Below are positions 44,441-52,696 of a stretch of DNA of 64,000 nucleotides, in pieces (positions within the stretch are counted from its first letter, which is position 1; each line of letters opens with the position of its first letter). This stretch comes from Flavobacterium sp. K5-23. Lineage in GTDB: Bacteria; Bacteroidota; Bacteroidia; Flavobacteriales; Flavobacteriaceae. The DNA lies in contig NZ_CP056783.1 of assembly GCF_023278045.1 (NCBI RefSeq), positions 1,769,501-1,833,500 of the forward strand, in the 5' to 3' direction. The notes under the pieces were generated by a model. It did no database searches and was not told the origin of the DNA. It saw only the letters and a list, made by a program, of their open reading frames with translations. Both the position numbers and the translations under genes were made by a program.

Positions 44441-45076
44441 TTATTTAGTGGTGTTACTTTTATTTAGCATATTTATCACTTCGTCATCACTTACCTGATC
44501 AAATTCTTCGTAAAAAGCGCCTACAGCTCTAAAATTTTTAGAAGCTATCAGGTACACAATTTCATCTGCCTTTTCAAGAAATATTTTTAAGGTTCCAAAA
44601 GGCAGTACTGAAACTGCCACAATAATTTTTTTTGGATTACTTTTTCGCAACATATCAATTGTTACCAATAAAGTATTTCCTGTTGCAATACCATCATCAA
44701 CAATGATTACATTTTTATCTTTTATATCAAGAGGTATTCGATTTCCTCTATAAAAACTATTTTTTTCTTTTAATATTTCCCTGAGTCGAATGGTTTCCTT
44801 TTCGATGTAAGCGCTAGAAACTTCGGGATGTCTATCTATAATTATGGAATCTAATGATATTGCACCTACGGCAAATTCTTTGTTATTTGGATGACCTATT
44901 TTTTTTGAAAGTGCTATATCTAAAGGAAGATCTAGACTCTTTGCAATCTCATATGCTACAGGAACTCCGCCTCTGGGGATGGCGAGAACAATACTGTCGC
45001 TTTTTTTGTATTTTCCTAATTTTTCTGAAAGTAATAAACCAGCTTCAATCCTGTTTTTTAAAATCTCGTTATACAT
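44441..45076 (-). CDS. Phosphoribosyltransferase-family protein
   Basis: The 211-residue protein has the type I PRTase fold: hood-side start LAIPRGGVPVAYEIAKSLDLPLD and the PRPP-binding loop NVIIVDDGIATGNT (about 115-128). It is of the uncharacterised kind often linked to dienelactone hydrolases and erythromycin-esterase-like proteins, not a classical nucleotide-salvage enzyme. The hydrolase gene follows at a distance of 96 bp in the same direction. The frame opens at 45115, but the ATG at 45076 (MYNEILKNRIEAG) matches the usual N-terminus of the family. Confidence 0.82.
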   Translation of the reverse strand: MYNEILKNRIEAGLLLSEKLGKYKKSDSIVLAIPRGGVPVAYEIAKSLDLPLDIALSKKIGHPNNKEFAVGAISLDSIIIDRHPEVSSAYIEKETIRLREILKEKNSFYRGNRIPLDIKDKNVIIVDDGIATGNTLLVTIDMLRKSNPKKIIVAVSVLPFGTLKIFLEKADEIVYLIASKNFRAVGAFYEEFDQVSDDEVINMLNKSNTTK

Positions 45077-45344
45077 AATTTCTAATGTATTGTGGAATGA
45101 TATTAAAATTAACATAAAGATATTGAAAATCAGAATGTTATGCTCTTTTTTATCATTTATTTAGGAAAATAAATAGATATAAAAACCGAAACCTTTTCTT
45201 TGTCTGCATTAAATTCATAATTTCAGTCCATATGTTAAGTTTTGTATTTTTTTAAATATTTAAGTTTTTTCTTAAAAGAGTAAAACATTGATTTTTATAA
45301 TGTGATTTTTGGTAATTTTACTTTATAACTAATTTAAAAAAAAT

Positions 45345-46304
45345 ATGGCGTTGTTAGAAAGAATTAACCTTAAAGCCAAAACAGATAAAAATACAGGTTT
45401 TGGTACAAATTCCAGTAGCTATGGAGGTCGTTTTATTAATAAAAACGGTACTGCTAATATCGAAAAACGAGGGATGCATGTATTACATCGCATCAGTTGG
45501 TACCATACTATGATTGATATGTCTACCTGGAAATTTATGGGTATTGTTTTATCTTTTTATGTGGGTATTAATTTTGTTTTTGCCGCAATTTATTATGGAA
45601 TTGGTCTCGAATACTTAAACGGGATCGAGCCTTCCGATTCTCACTGGGTTCAATTTGGTCAGGCTTATTTTTTTAGTGCTCAAACTTTTACTACCGTTGG
45701 ATATGGTCACATAAGTCCAAGCGGTTTTTTAGCCAGTTCACTCTCTGCTGCTGAAGCTTTAATTGGTTTATTGAGTTTTGCTATAGCTACAGGTTTATTT
45801 TTTGGACGTTTTAGTAAACCCACAGCTTTTTTGAAATTTTCACATAATGCATTGATTGCTCCTTATGGTGAGGGTACAGCTTTAATGATTCGTACCGCTC
45901 CTTTTAAAAACACTAACTTTAGTGATGCCGAAGCTAAAATGACATTGGGTATGAGTATTGAAGAAAACGGTATTATGACAAATAAATTCTATGCCTTAGA
46001 TTTAGAGTTGGAAAAAGTTAATTCGCTATCATTGAGCTGGACATTAGTTCATCCTATTACTGAAGAAAGTCCGCTATTTAAATTCAATAAAGCCGATTTT
46101 AGTACTGTAAACGGTGAAATTTTGGTCTTTATAAAAACCTTTGACGATATGTTTAGTAACACAGTTGCGATTCGTACTTCTTATACTTTTGAAGAGGTCA
46201 TTTATGGAGCTAAGTTTAATCCTATGTATGCCAGAAGTAATGATAATTCCAAAACAGTTTTGCATCTGGACAAACTGAATAAATTTGAAGAAGTTATTTT
46301 ATAA
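45345..46304 (+). CDS. Inward-rectifier-type potassium channel (KirBac)
   Basis: The 319-residue inner-membrane channel has two transmembrane helices (about 63-85 and 133-157) around a pore loop with the K+ filter TTVGYGH (residues 116-122), then a cytoplasmic beta-rich Kir domain (HNALIAPYGEGTALMIRTAP, YALDLELEKVNSLSLSWTLVHPI, DDMFSNTVAIRTSY). An amphipathic slide-helix region with tryptophans lies before TM1 (ISWYHTMIDMSTWKFM). Length fits KirBac proteins. It opens the plus-strand block that continues with the light regulator, but it is separated by 99 bp holding a separate -7 box, so it need not be part of that system. Confidence 0.92.
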   Translation: MALLERINLKAKTDKNTGFGTNSSSYGGRFINKNGTANIEKRGMHVLHRISWYHTMIDMSTWKFMGIVLSFYVGINFVFAAIYYGIGLEYLNGIEPSDSHWVQFGQAYFFSAQTFTTVGYGHISPSGFLASSLSAAEALIGLLSFAIATGLFFGRFSKPTAFLKFSHNALIAPYGEGTALMIRTAPFKNTNFSDAEAKMTLGMSIEENGIMTNKFYALDLELEKVNSLSLSWTLVHPITEESPLFKFNKADFSTVNGEILVFIKTFDDMFSNTVAIRTSYTFEEVIYGAKFNPMYARSNDNSKTVLHLDKLNKFEEVIL

Positions 46305-46374
46305 TATAATTACCCATTTTTATTTTGTTTGAGTATATTTAGTGGTAAACATTATTTATAATATTAAATTGATT

Positions 46375-46382
46375 TACATTTG
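46375..46382 (+). promoter_or_regulatory. -7 box TACATTTG before the MerR-type regulator gene
   Basis: Exact TAnnTTTG match, 21 bp before the ATG at 46404. No good TTG is seen at the usual upstream distance. The operator motif of the crtI and TetR promoters is not clearly present here. Confidence 0.5.
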
Positions 46383-46403
46383 TTTATTAAATATAAGTAA
46401 TTG

Positions 46404-47303
46404 ATGAACAATATAAAAAATATATTCAGTATTAAAGATCTTGAAAACCTTTCAGGAATTAAAGCGCATACCATACGTATTTGGGAAAAAAGATATAATA
46501 TTCTGGAACCTATGCGAACAGATACTAATATTAGATATTATGATTTGGCTAGTTTACAAAAACTGCTTAATATTACATTATTACACGATCACGGTTACAA
46601 AATTTCTAAAATCGCCACGTATCCACCTGAAACAATTCCAAAACTCGTTCAGGATATAACTTCCAATATAAATTCACAAAACCACGCCATTAGTGCCTTT
46701 AAAATGGCAATGATGAATTTTGACCAAGAGTTGTTTTTAAACACCTATAATTGGTTGATAGCTGAGAAATCTTTTAAAGAAATCTTTTATCAAGTCTTTA
46801 TTCCTTTAATGACAGAGCTAGGGATATTATGGCAAACAGATACTATAACGCCTGCCCACGAGCATTTTATCAGTTATTTGATTAGACAAAAAATATTGAT
46901 ACAAATCGAAAAACTTCAAGGGTTAAAACCTAGTAATAATGACAAGGTTTTTGTTCTCTCTCTTCCTATGAATGAAATACATGAACTAGGGTTAATGTAT
47001 TTAAATTATGAAACTTTATTAAAAGGGTATAAAACCATTTATTTAGGGGCAAGTATGCCAATTGAGAATTTGATGGATTTAAAAAAACATTTTGATTCCA
47101 TTATATTCATCTCTTATTTGACTATAAAACCTGATATAGACTCGGTTAATGATTATGTAAGCCAAATGATTCAAGAATTATGGGATGAAAGCACTCAGCT
47201 TTGGTATATAGGTAGTAAAGTTGAATATATTTCTAGCGACGAATTTTCTGATAAAATACAGGTTTTTAATTCAATTTCGCAATTAGTGGATCATATAGAA
47301 TAG
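46404..47303 (+). CDS. MerR-family regulator with cobalamin-binding domain (CarH/LitR-like)
   Basis: The 299-residue DNA-binding protein has an N-terminal MerR winged-helix (FSIKDLENLSGIKAHTIRIW, RYYDLASLQKL; residues 8-75), a helical B12-binding cap (about 95-170) and a Rossmann-like B12 domain (about 180-299). Two photoreceptor motifs are intact. Trp143-x9-Glu153-His154 forms the pocket over the adenosyl group, and Glu191-x-His193-x-x-Gly196 (ExHxxG) provides the lower cobalt ligand. CarH and LitR use adenosylcobalamin to repress carotenoid genes in the dark and release DNA in light. The residue after Trp143 is Gln, not the His that becomes the second cobalt ligand in Thermus CarH. The crt operon begins 35 bp downstream. 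ATG 46404 is preferred to the TTG at 46401. Confidence 0.88.
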   Translation: MNNIKNIFSIKDLENLSGIKAHTIRIWEKRYNILEPMRTDTNIRYYDLASLQKLLNITLLHDHGYKISKIATYPPETIPKLVQDITSNINSQNHAISAFKMAMMNFDQELFLNTYNWLIAEKSFKEIFYQVFIPLMTELGILWQTDTITPAHEHFISYLIRQKILIQIEKLQGLKPSNNDKVFVLSLPMNEIHELGLMYLNYETLLKGYKTIYLGASMPIENLMDLKKHFDSIIFISYLTIKPDIDSVNDYVSQMIQELWDESTQLWYIGSKVEYISSDEFSDKIQVFNSISQLVDHIE

Positions 47304-47308
47304 TTTTT

Positions 47309-47336
47309 GTTTAAAGATTGAGTATATTTGTTAAAC
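47309..47336 (+). promoter_or_regulatory. crtI promoter with inverted-repeat operator
   Basis: GTTTAAA (47309-47315) and GTTAAAC (47330-47336) are imperfect inverted half-sites separated by 14 bp. The -7 box TATATTTG (47323-47330) lies between them and shares its last G with the right half-site. The ATG at 47339 follows within 9 bp, so the mRNA would be almost leaderless and a bound repressor would block the promoter. The same half-sites at the same spacing occur at 57758-57785. Confidence 0.6.
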
Positions 47337-47338
47337 AA

Positions 47339-48799
47339 ATGAAAAAAATAATAACAATAATAGGTTCTGGGTTCTCCGCTTTGTCTGCTTCTTGCTATTT
47401 AGCAAAAAGTGGCCATCAGGTTACTGTTTATGAAAAAAATTCCTCCATAGGCGGTAGAGCAAGACAATTTAAAAAAGAAGGTTTTACTTTTGATATGGGA
47501 CCAAGTTGGTACTGGATGCCTGATGTTTTTGATCGTTTTTTTGCAGACTTTGGGAAAAAAACCACCGATTATTACGAGCTCATAAAACTTTCTCCAGCCT
47601 ATCGCGTATATTATGGTGTTGATGACTTTATCGCTATTGCAGATAATCTTACTGAAATCCAAACTACTTTCGAGAGTATCGAAAAGGGTAGTGGACAAAT
47701 TTTAGATGATTTTATGATGGAAGCCCAAAGTAATTACAATATTGCCATCAAAGAATTAGTGTATCGTCCGGGAGTTTCTCCATTAGAATTGGTCACGCTG
47801 GAAACAGCTATGAAAGTGGGACAGTTTTTTAGCAACATCAGTAAAGACATTCGAAAGAAATTCAAAAACGAAAAACTGATTCAAATTCTGGAATTTCCTG
47901 TTTTGTTTTTGGGTGCAAAACCATCAGACACACCTTCATTCTATAGTTTTATGAATTATGCCGACTTTGGTCTAGGGACTTGGCATCCCAAAACAGGAAT
48001 GTTTGATGTGGTTAAGGCAATGGAAAATTTAGCGATTGAATTAGGAGTTACTTTTCATACTAATGCAAATATTGAAAAAATTATTGTCGAAAATAAATCA
48101 GCCAAAGCAATTGTTGTTAACGGACAACGTATTGATTCTGATATTATTTTAAGCGGTGCTGATTATCATCATACAGAAACTTTATTGGATATTGAACATC
48201 GAGCCTATTCTGAAAAATATTGGGAAAGTCGTGTTTTTGCACCGTCCTCATTATTGTTTTATGTTGGTTTTAATAAGAAAATAGAAAATATCTCACATCA
48301 TGCATTATTTTTTGATGTCGATTTCCAGCAACACGCTGCTGATATTTATGATGCGCCACAATGGCCAAAAGAACCTTTGTTTTATGCTAATTTCCCTTCA
48401 TTGACAGATAAAACTGCTGCGCCAGAGGGAATGGAAACTGGTTTTTTCTTAATTCCTTTAGCACCGGGAATAGAAGATACCGAAGCATTAAGAGAAGAAT
48501 ATTTTAAAAAAATCATTGATCGTTTTGAGCGTTTAACAAATCAGAGTGTGAAAAATAATATCATATTTAAAGAATCCTTTTGCAAGAATGATTTTGTTTC
48601 CCAATACAATTCATACAAAGGTAATGCCTATGGAATGGCAAATACCTTACTACAAACGGCTTTTTTAAGACCAAAATTAAAAAGTAAAAAAGTAAAGAAC
48701 CTCTATTTTACGGGGCAATTAACCGTTCCCGGACCTGGAGTTCCTCCTGCACTAATTTCTGGGAAATTAGTATCCGAATTGATAGAAAAAGTAATTTAA
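47339..48799 (+). CDS. crtI: Phytoene desaturase
   Basis: The 486-residue FAD enzyme converts phytoene to lycopene by successive desaturations at the membrane. The N-terminal dinucleotide-binding motif IIGSGFSALSASCYLAKSG and the following YEKNSSIGGRARQFKKEGF are clear, as are DMGPSWYWMP and the C-terminal FAD block LYFTGQLTVPGPGVPPALISG typical of CrtI. Length is in the family range. The frame is open from a TTG at 47318, but the promoter box TATATTTG lies inside that extension, so translation starts at 47339. It is the first gene of crtI-crtB-crtZ-cyclase-SRPBCC-photolyase; the gap to crtB is 12 bp. Confidence 0.95.
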   Translation: MKKIITIIGSGFSALSASCYLAKSGHQVTVYEKNSSIGGRARQFKKEGFTFDMGPSWYWMPDVFDRFFADFGKKTTDYYELIKLSPAYRVYYGVDDFIAIADNLTEIQTTFESIEKGSGQILDDFMMEAQSNYNIAIKELVYRPGVSPLELVTLETAMKVGQFFSNISKDIRKKFKNEKLIQILEFPVLFLGAKPSDTPSFYSFMNYADFGLGTWHPKTGMFDVVKAMENLAIELGVTFHTNANIEKIIVENKSAKAIVVNGQRIDSDIILSGADYHHTETLLDIEHRAYSEKYWESRVFAPSSLLFYVGFNKKIENISHHALFFDVDFQQHAADIYDAPQWPKEPLFYANFPSLTDKTAAPEGMETGFFLIPLAPGIEDTEALREEYFKKIIDRFERLTNQSVKNNIIFKESFCKNDFVSQYNSYKGNAYGMANTLLQTAFLRPKLKSKKVKNLYFTGQLTVPGPGVPPALISGKLVSELIEKVI

Positions 48800-48811
48800 A
48801 GAACCACAATT

Positions 48812-49651
48812 ATGAAACAATTATTTGATGATGTATCTTTTAAATGCAGTAAACTAGTAACAAAAAACTATAGTACTTCGTTCTCGTTAGCGGTACATAT
48901 GCTTTCTCCGAGCATAAGGAATGCAATATACAGTATTTATGGATTTGTGCGCTTTGCTGATGAAATTGTGGATTCTTTTCATGGTTTCGATAAAGAAAAT
49001 TTAATAGATGATTTCGAAAAAGAATATTATAAAGCTATTGATTCTGGAATTAGTTTAAATCCTATTTTAAACTCGTTTCAGCATACTGTAAAAGAATATA
49101 ATATCACTGATGATTTAATTCAATCTTTCTTGAAAAGTATGAAGCTGGATTTAATAAAGTCAGATTACAACAATAAGGAAGAGTACAATGAATACATTTA
49201 TGGTTCAGCCGATGTTGTAGGTTTGATGTGTCTCAAGGTTTTTGTCAAAGGAAATACAGATCGATATGAACAGTTAAAATACGAAGCGATGCGATTGGGT
49301 TCCGCATTCCAAAAAGTAAATTTTCTTCGTGATTTAAAAGATGATAATTTGGTTTTAAATCGGAATTATTTTCCTGGGGTTGATTTAAATTCGTTTGACG
49401 AAAAAGTAAAAACGGCCATTATAAAAGAAATCGAAGACGATTTTGCTATTGCCTATAAAGGCTTAGTAAAATTGCCAATCGAAGCTAAATTCGGTGTGTA
49501 TACTGCCTTTGTGTATTATAAAAAACTACTAAAAAAACTAAAAAACACACCTTATCACGAAATTGGAAATTCAAGAATCCGAGTTTCTAATTATACAAAA
49601 GCGGGTCTTTTGGCACAATCATTTGTAACTTATAAGTTGAATTTAGTATAG
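48812..49651 (+). CDS. crtB: Phytoene synthase
   Basis: The 279-residue prenyltransferase joins two GGPP molecules to phytoene, the first committed step of carotenoid synthesis. The trans-isoprenyl synthase motifs are visible: start TKNYSTSFSLAVHML, first Asp-rich motif FVRFADEIVDSF (about residues 45-56) and second motif KVNFLRDLKDDN (about 167-178), with YGSADVVGLMCLKVF between. It is translated from an ATG 12 bp after crtI and is clearly in the same operon. GGPP synthase (crtE) is not in the window and must be encoded elsewhere. Confidence 0.95.
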   Translation: MKQLFDDVSFKCSKLVTKNYSTSFSLAVHMLSPSIRNAIYSIYGFVRFADEIVDSFHGFDKENLIDDFEKEYYKAIDSGISLNPILNSFQHTVKEYNITDDLIQSFLKSMKLDLIKSDYNNKEEYNEYIYGSADVVGLMCLKVFVKGNTDRYEQLKYEAMRLGSAFQKVNFLRDLKDDNLVLNRNYFPGVDLNSFDEKVKTAIIKEIEDDFAIAYKGLVKLPIEAKFGVYTAFVYYKKLLKKLKNTPYHEIGNSRIRVSNYTKAGLLAQSFVTYKLNLV

Positions 49652-49678
49652 GAATTAGTACTTTTAAACAAAAAAAAA

Positions 49679-50119
49679 ATGATCTCTTTTTTAATATTTT
49701 TAGGCGTTTTTCTCTTTATGGAATGTGTCACTTGGCTCACGCATAAGTATATTATGCACGGCTTAATGTGGTATTTTCACGAGGACCATCACCAACCTAA
49801 ATATGCCCATCCTTTTGAAAGGAATGATATATTCTTTGTGATTTTTGCCATTCCTAGTATCGTTCTTTTTTATTACGGTGTTGAGGGCGGAATCAATTAT
49901 TTATTCTTCATTGGATTAGGAATTACCACTTACGGTTTTTGCTATTTTATGATTCATGATGTTTTAATACACCAGCGTTTCAAGTGGTTTAAAAACACTA
50001 AAAACAAATACCTAATAGGTTTAAGAAAAGCTCATAAAGTGCACCACAAACATTTAGGAAAAGAAGAAGGAGAGTGTTTTGGGATGTTATTTGTTCCTTT
50101 TAAATATTATAAAGTTTAA
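49679..50119 (+). CDS. crtZ: Beta-carotene hydroxylase
   Basis: The 146-residue di-iron membrane enzyme hydroxylates beta-carotene at the 3 and 3' positions to give zeaxanthin. All four His clusters of the CrtZ/fatty-acid-hydroxylase family are present: HKYIMHG, HEDHH, HDVLIHQR and HKVHHKH. Four hydrophobic segments surround them. Length is typical for flavobacterial CrtZ. It lies 27 bp after crtB and 1 bp before the lycopene cyclase gene. With the cyclase next door, the end product of the operon is most likely zeaxanthin; no ketolase (crtW) or spheroidene-type genes are seen. Confidence 0.94.
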   Translation: MISFLIFLGVFLFMECVTWLTHKYIMHGLMWYFHEDHHQPKYAHPFERNDIFFVIFAIPSIVLFYYGVEGGINYLFFIGLGITTYGFCYFMIHDVLIHQRFKWFKNTKNKYLIGLRKAHKVHHKHLGKEEGECFGMLFVPFKYYKV

Positions 50120-50120
50120 T

Positions 50121-50798
50121 ATGTCTTTGTATTTTTTTTTAAATATCGCTTCCTTTTTAGTTCCGTTTCTTTACAGTTTCGAAACCAAAATGAAATATAT
50201 TAAACGTTGGAAAGCTGTTTTTTCGGCGATAGTCATTACTTCGATATTATTTATTTTTTGGGATATTGTTTTCACAAAAATGGGGGTTTGGAGCTTCAAT
50301 CCCAGATACCATTCTGGAATTGAATTTATTGATTTGCCCATCGAAGAATGGTTGTTTTTTATATGTATTCCATATGCCAGTATTTTTATTCATTTTGCTT
50401 TTCATTATTTTTATCCAAAGGTTTCTTTATCAGATAAAATAGTGAAAACTATATATTGGGTTCTAATGATTCTTCTTGTACCCACAATTGTACTTCATTA
50501 TGATAAATTATATACGACAGTTAATTACATCTTGCTGCTGCTTGTGTTAACATACACGGTTTTCAGAGTTCCCGATGTTTTGAATACTTTTTTCATCACA
50601 TTCCTTATTATATTAATTCCATTTGCATTAGTCAACGGAATCCTTACTGGTAGTTTTATTGACGAACCAGTGGTGTATTACAATGACAGTGAAAATTTAG
50701 GGATTAGACTAGGAACAATCCCAATTGAGGATATTGGATATGCCTTTACTATGATACTACTAAGTTTAGTTTTGATAACTAAAATCGAAAAAAAATAA
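50121..50798 (+). CDS. Lycopene cyclase, CrtYc/CrtYd fused membrane type
   Basis: The 225-residue integral membrane protein belongs to the TIGR03462 lycopene cyclase family, in which the two heterodimer subunits of actinobacteria are fused. The duplicated domain is visible: the first half has FNPRYHSGIEFIDLPIEEW (about 55-74), the second GIRLGTIPIEDIGYAF near the end, with the conserved PxEE/PxED acids. About six to seven membrane helices. It turns lycopene into beta-carotene. The start at 50121 (MSLYFFLNIASF) is chosen because the longer frame from 50079 would overlap crtZ by 41 bp, while ATG 50121 follows the crtZ stop directly. Confidence 0.92.
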   Translation: MSLYFFLNIASFLVPFLYSFETKMKYIKRWKAVFSAIVITSILFIFWDIVFTKMGVWSFNPRYHSGIEFIDLPIEEWLFFICIPYASIFIHFAFHYFYPKVSLSDKIVKTIYWVLMILLVPTIVLHYDKLYTTVNYILLLLVLTYTVFRVPDVLNTFFITFLIILIPFALVNGILTGSFIDEPVVYYNDSENLGIRLGTIPIEDIGYAFTMILLSLVLITKIEKK

Positions 50799-50799
50799 T

Positions 50800-51261
50800 A
50801 TGAAACTCTATAAAAAAGAATCTGTTCAACATATAAATGCAAGTCTCGAGGAATGTTGGACTTTTTTCTCTAGCCCTAAAAACCTTCAAAAAATCACGCC
50901 CGAAACAATGGGTTTTCAAATCACGGATTTTGATGGTAAAAATATGTACGCTGGTCAAATTATTCAATACAAAGTTTCGCCCCTTTTAGGCATCAAATTA
51001 CCTTGGGTAACCGAAATTACTTTTGTCAAAGAAAATAGTTATTTTATAGACGTACAACGTTTTGGACCTTATGCTTTGTGGCACCATAAACATTTCTTTG
51101 AAGCTACAGAAAAGGGTGTAAAAATGACTGATTTAATACATTATGCCTTACCACTAGGTTTTATTGGACGTATTATGAATACTTTAATTGTCAAAAATAA
51201 ACTAAAAGCTATTTTTGAACACAGAGAGAAAATGGTAAACGAACTATTCAATTCGAAATAA
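50800..51261 (+). CDS. SRPBCC (START-like) ligand-binding protein
   Basis: The 153-residue soluble protein has the SRPBCC/polyketide-cyclase fold pattern: SLEECWTFFSSPKNLQKITPETM, IIQYKVSPLLGIKLPWVTEI, FIDVQRFGPYALWHHKHFF, DLIHYALPLGFIG, then a long C-terminal helix. Relatives are common next to photolyase and TIGR01777 oxidoreductase genes and are sometimes named cell division inhibitor, without good evidence. A role in carrying a hydrophobic ligand, for instance a carotenoid precursor, is conceivable. It starts 1 bp after the cyclase stop and overlaps the photolyase start by one base (TAATG), so it is translationally coupled to it. Confidence 0.8.
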   Translation: MKLYKKESVQHINASLEECWTFFSSPKNLQKITPETMGFQITDFDGKNMYAGQIIQYKVSPLLGIKLPWVTEITFVKENSYFIDVQRFGPYALWHHKHFFEATEKGVKMTDLIHYALPLGFIGRIMNTLIVKNKLKAIFEHREKMVNELFNSK

Positions 51262-52556
51262 TGAATAAGCCTGCTGTTTCATTTTTCTGGTTTCGTAGGG
51301 ATTTACGTTTAGAAGACAATGTAGGTCTGTTTTATGCTTTAGAATCTAACTATCCTGTAATCCCGTTATTCATTTTTGATGAAGACATCCTGGACAGTTT
51401 AGACAAAGATGATTCAAGAGTTGGTTTTATTCACGAATCAATATCTAAAATCAATGCTGATTTGAAGAATATAGGCTGTTCTCTTTTGGTGAAAAAAGGA
51501 GGGACTAAGGCTGTTTGGCAAAACCTTCTTGAGGAATATGATATACAAGAAGTTTTTTATAATAAAGATTATGAACCGTATGCTATACAACGGGACAACG
51601 CCATATCAAATTTTCTAGATGAAAATAATGTGGCTTCGCATAGTTTTAAAGATCAAGTGATCTTTGAAGAACTTGAAATTACAAAAGCGGATGGCTTGCC
51701 GTATACCATTTATACACCTTACAAAAATAAATGGTTAGAAAATTACAAAGATTTAGGAGGTTTTCATAAGTACAGTACAGAAGACCAATTTTCTAATTTC
51801 TATAAGGCAATTTTTAACTTTCCTTCTTTACAGGAAATAGGTTTTGAAGAAAGTGTAATAAAAGTAAAACCACATAATTTATCACAGATTGCTTCTTACC
51901 ACGAAACCAGAGATTTTCCTGCATTAAATACAACTTCTTATTTGTCACCGCATTTGCGATTTGGTACCGTTAGTGTTCGAAAATTAGTTACTTGGGCAGC
52001 TAAAACGAATGCTGTTTTTTTAAGTGAGTTAATTTGGCGTGAGTTTTTTATGCAAATACTTTTTAGCTTTCCTAAAGTGGTTTCCCATAATTTTAAAGCC
52101 GCTTATGACGGTATTCAATGGCGTAATAATGAAGAAGATTTTAAAAGATGGTGTTCCGGAACTACAGGATATCCTATGGTTGATGCTGGAATGCGTGAAT
52201 TGAATGCAACCGGTTATATGCACAATAGGGTTCGTATGGTGGTTGCGAGTTTTTTATGTAAACATCTATTAATTCAGTGGCAGTGGGGTGAAGCTTATTT
52301 TGCCGAGAAGTTATTGGATTATGATTTGTCTGCCAATGTTGGGAACTGGCAATGGGCTGCTGGAACAGGTTGTGATGCCGCACCTTATTTCAGGGTTTTT
52401 AATCCCGAAATTCAACTCAAAAAGTTCGACGGAAAAGGAATTTATATTCGAAAATGGATTCCTGAATTTGATTTGGATTATGTAGAACCAATGGTTGATC
52501 ACGCTTTTGCAAGAGATAGAGCGATTGCTACATATAAAGCAGGAATATTGAAATGA
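51261..52556 (+). CDS. phrB: Deoxyribodipyrimidine photolyase (cryptochrome/photolyase family)
   Basis: The 431-residue flavoprotein repairs UV-induced pyrimidine dimers using blue light. The N-terminal antenna domain begins SFFWFRRDLRLEDNVGL. The C-terminal FAD domain has LIWREFFMQILF, MVDAGMRELNATGYMHNR, NVGNWQWAAGTGCDAAPYFR and VFNPEIQLKKFD, all hallmarks of class I CPD photolyases. The Trp-rich NWQWA segment fits the electron-transfer chain. Length is normal (430-470). It is the last gene of the crt operon, so pigment and DNA repair are co-expressed. Cryptochrome function cannot be excluded from sequence alone. GTP cyclohydrolase I in the opposing operon may feed a pterin or folate antenna. 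Confidence 0.92.
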   Translation: MNKPAVSFFWFRRDLRLEDNVGLFYALESNYPVIPLFIFDEDILDSLDKDDSRVGFIHESISKINADLKNIGCSLLVKKGGTKAVWQNLLEEYDIQEVFYNKDYEPYAIQRDNAISNFLDENNVASHSFKDQVIFEELEITKADGLPYTIYTPYKNKWLENYKDLGGFHKYSTEDQFSNFYKAIFNFPSLQEIGFEESVIKVKPHNLSQIASYHETRDFPALNTTSYLSPHLRFGTVSVRKLVTWAAKTNAVFLSELIWREFFMQILFSFPKVVSHNFKAAYDGIQWRNNEEDFKRWCSGTTGYPMVDAGMRELNATGYMHNRVRMVVASFLCKHLLIQWQWGEAYFAEKLLDYDLSANVGNWQWAAGTGCDAAPYFRVFNPEIQLKKFDGKGIYIRKWIPEFDLDYVEPMVDHAFARDRAIATYKAGILK

Positions 52557-52617
52557 TTTTTTGAACCATAAAAGTTTTAGGAAAAAAAATGTTGTATTGT
52601 AGTAAAAAAATTAACTA

Positions 52618-52665
52618 TTAAGAAATTAAGTTTCATTTAGTTATTAATGATGCTTAATTTTTTAA
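52618..52665. terminator. Inverted repeat between convergent operons (possible terminator)
   Basis: TTAAGAAATTAAG (52618-52630) and CTTAATTTTTTAA (52653-52665) can pair with one mismatch. The stem is AT-only and the loop 22 nt, so termination is plausible but weak. It is the best candidate between the photolyase gene and the converging operon. Confidence 0.35.
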
Positions 52666-52696
52666 TGGTTTAAATCTTATTTATATTTTCAAGAAA

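Noticed and set aside
46382..46409. Possible third operator copy before the MerR-type gene (GTTTATT ... GATGAAC, 21 bp apart)
   Set aside because: Each half matches the other operators at only 5 of 7 positions, which in AT-rich DNA is expected by chance.
47318..47338. Longer starts at TTG for several genes (1094, 34752, 43549, 46401, 47318, 57804)
   Set aside because: At most of these places the TTG is part of or upstream of a TAnnTTTG promoter box, so it would not be transcribed or would add residues foreign to the family. An ATG shortly downstream fits the family start.
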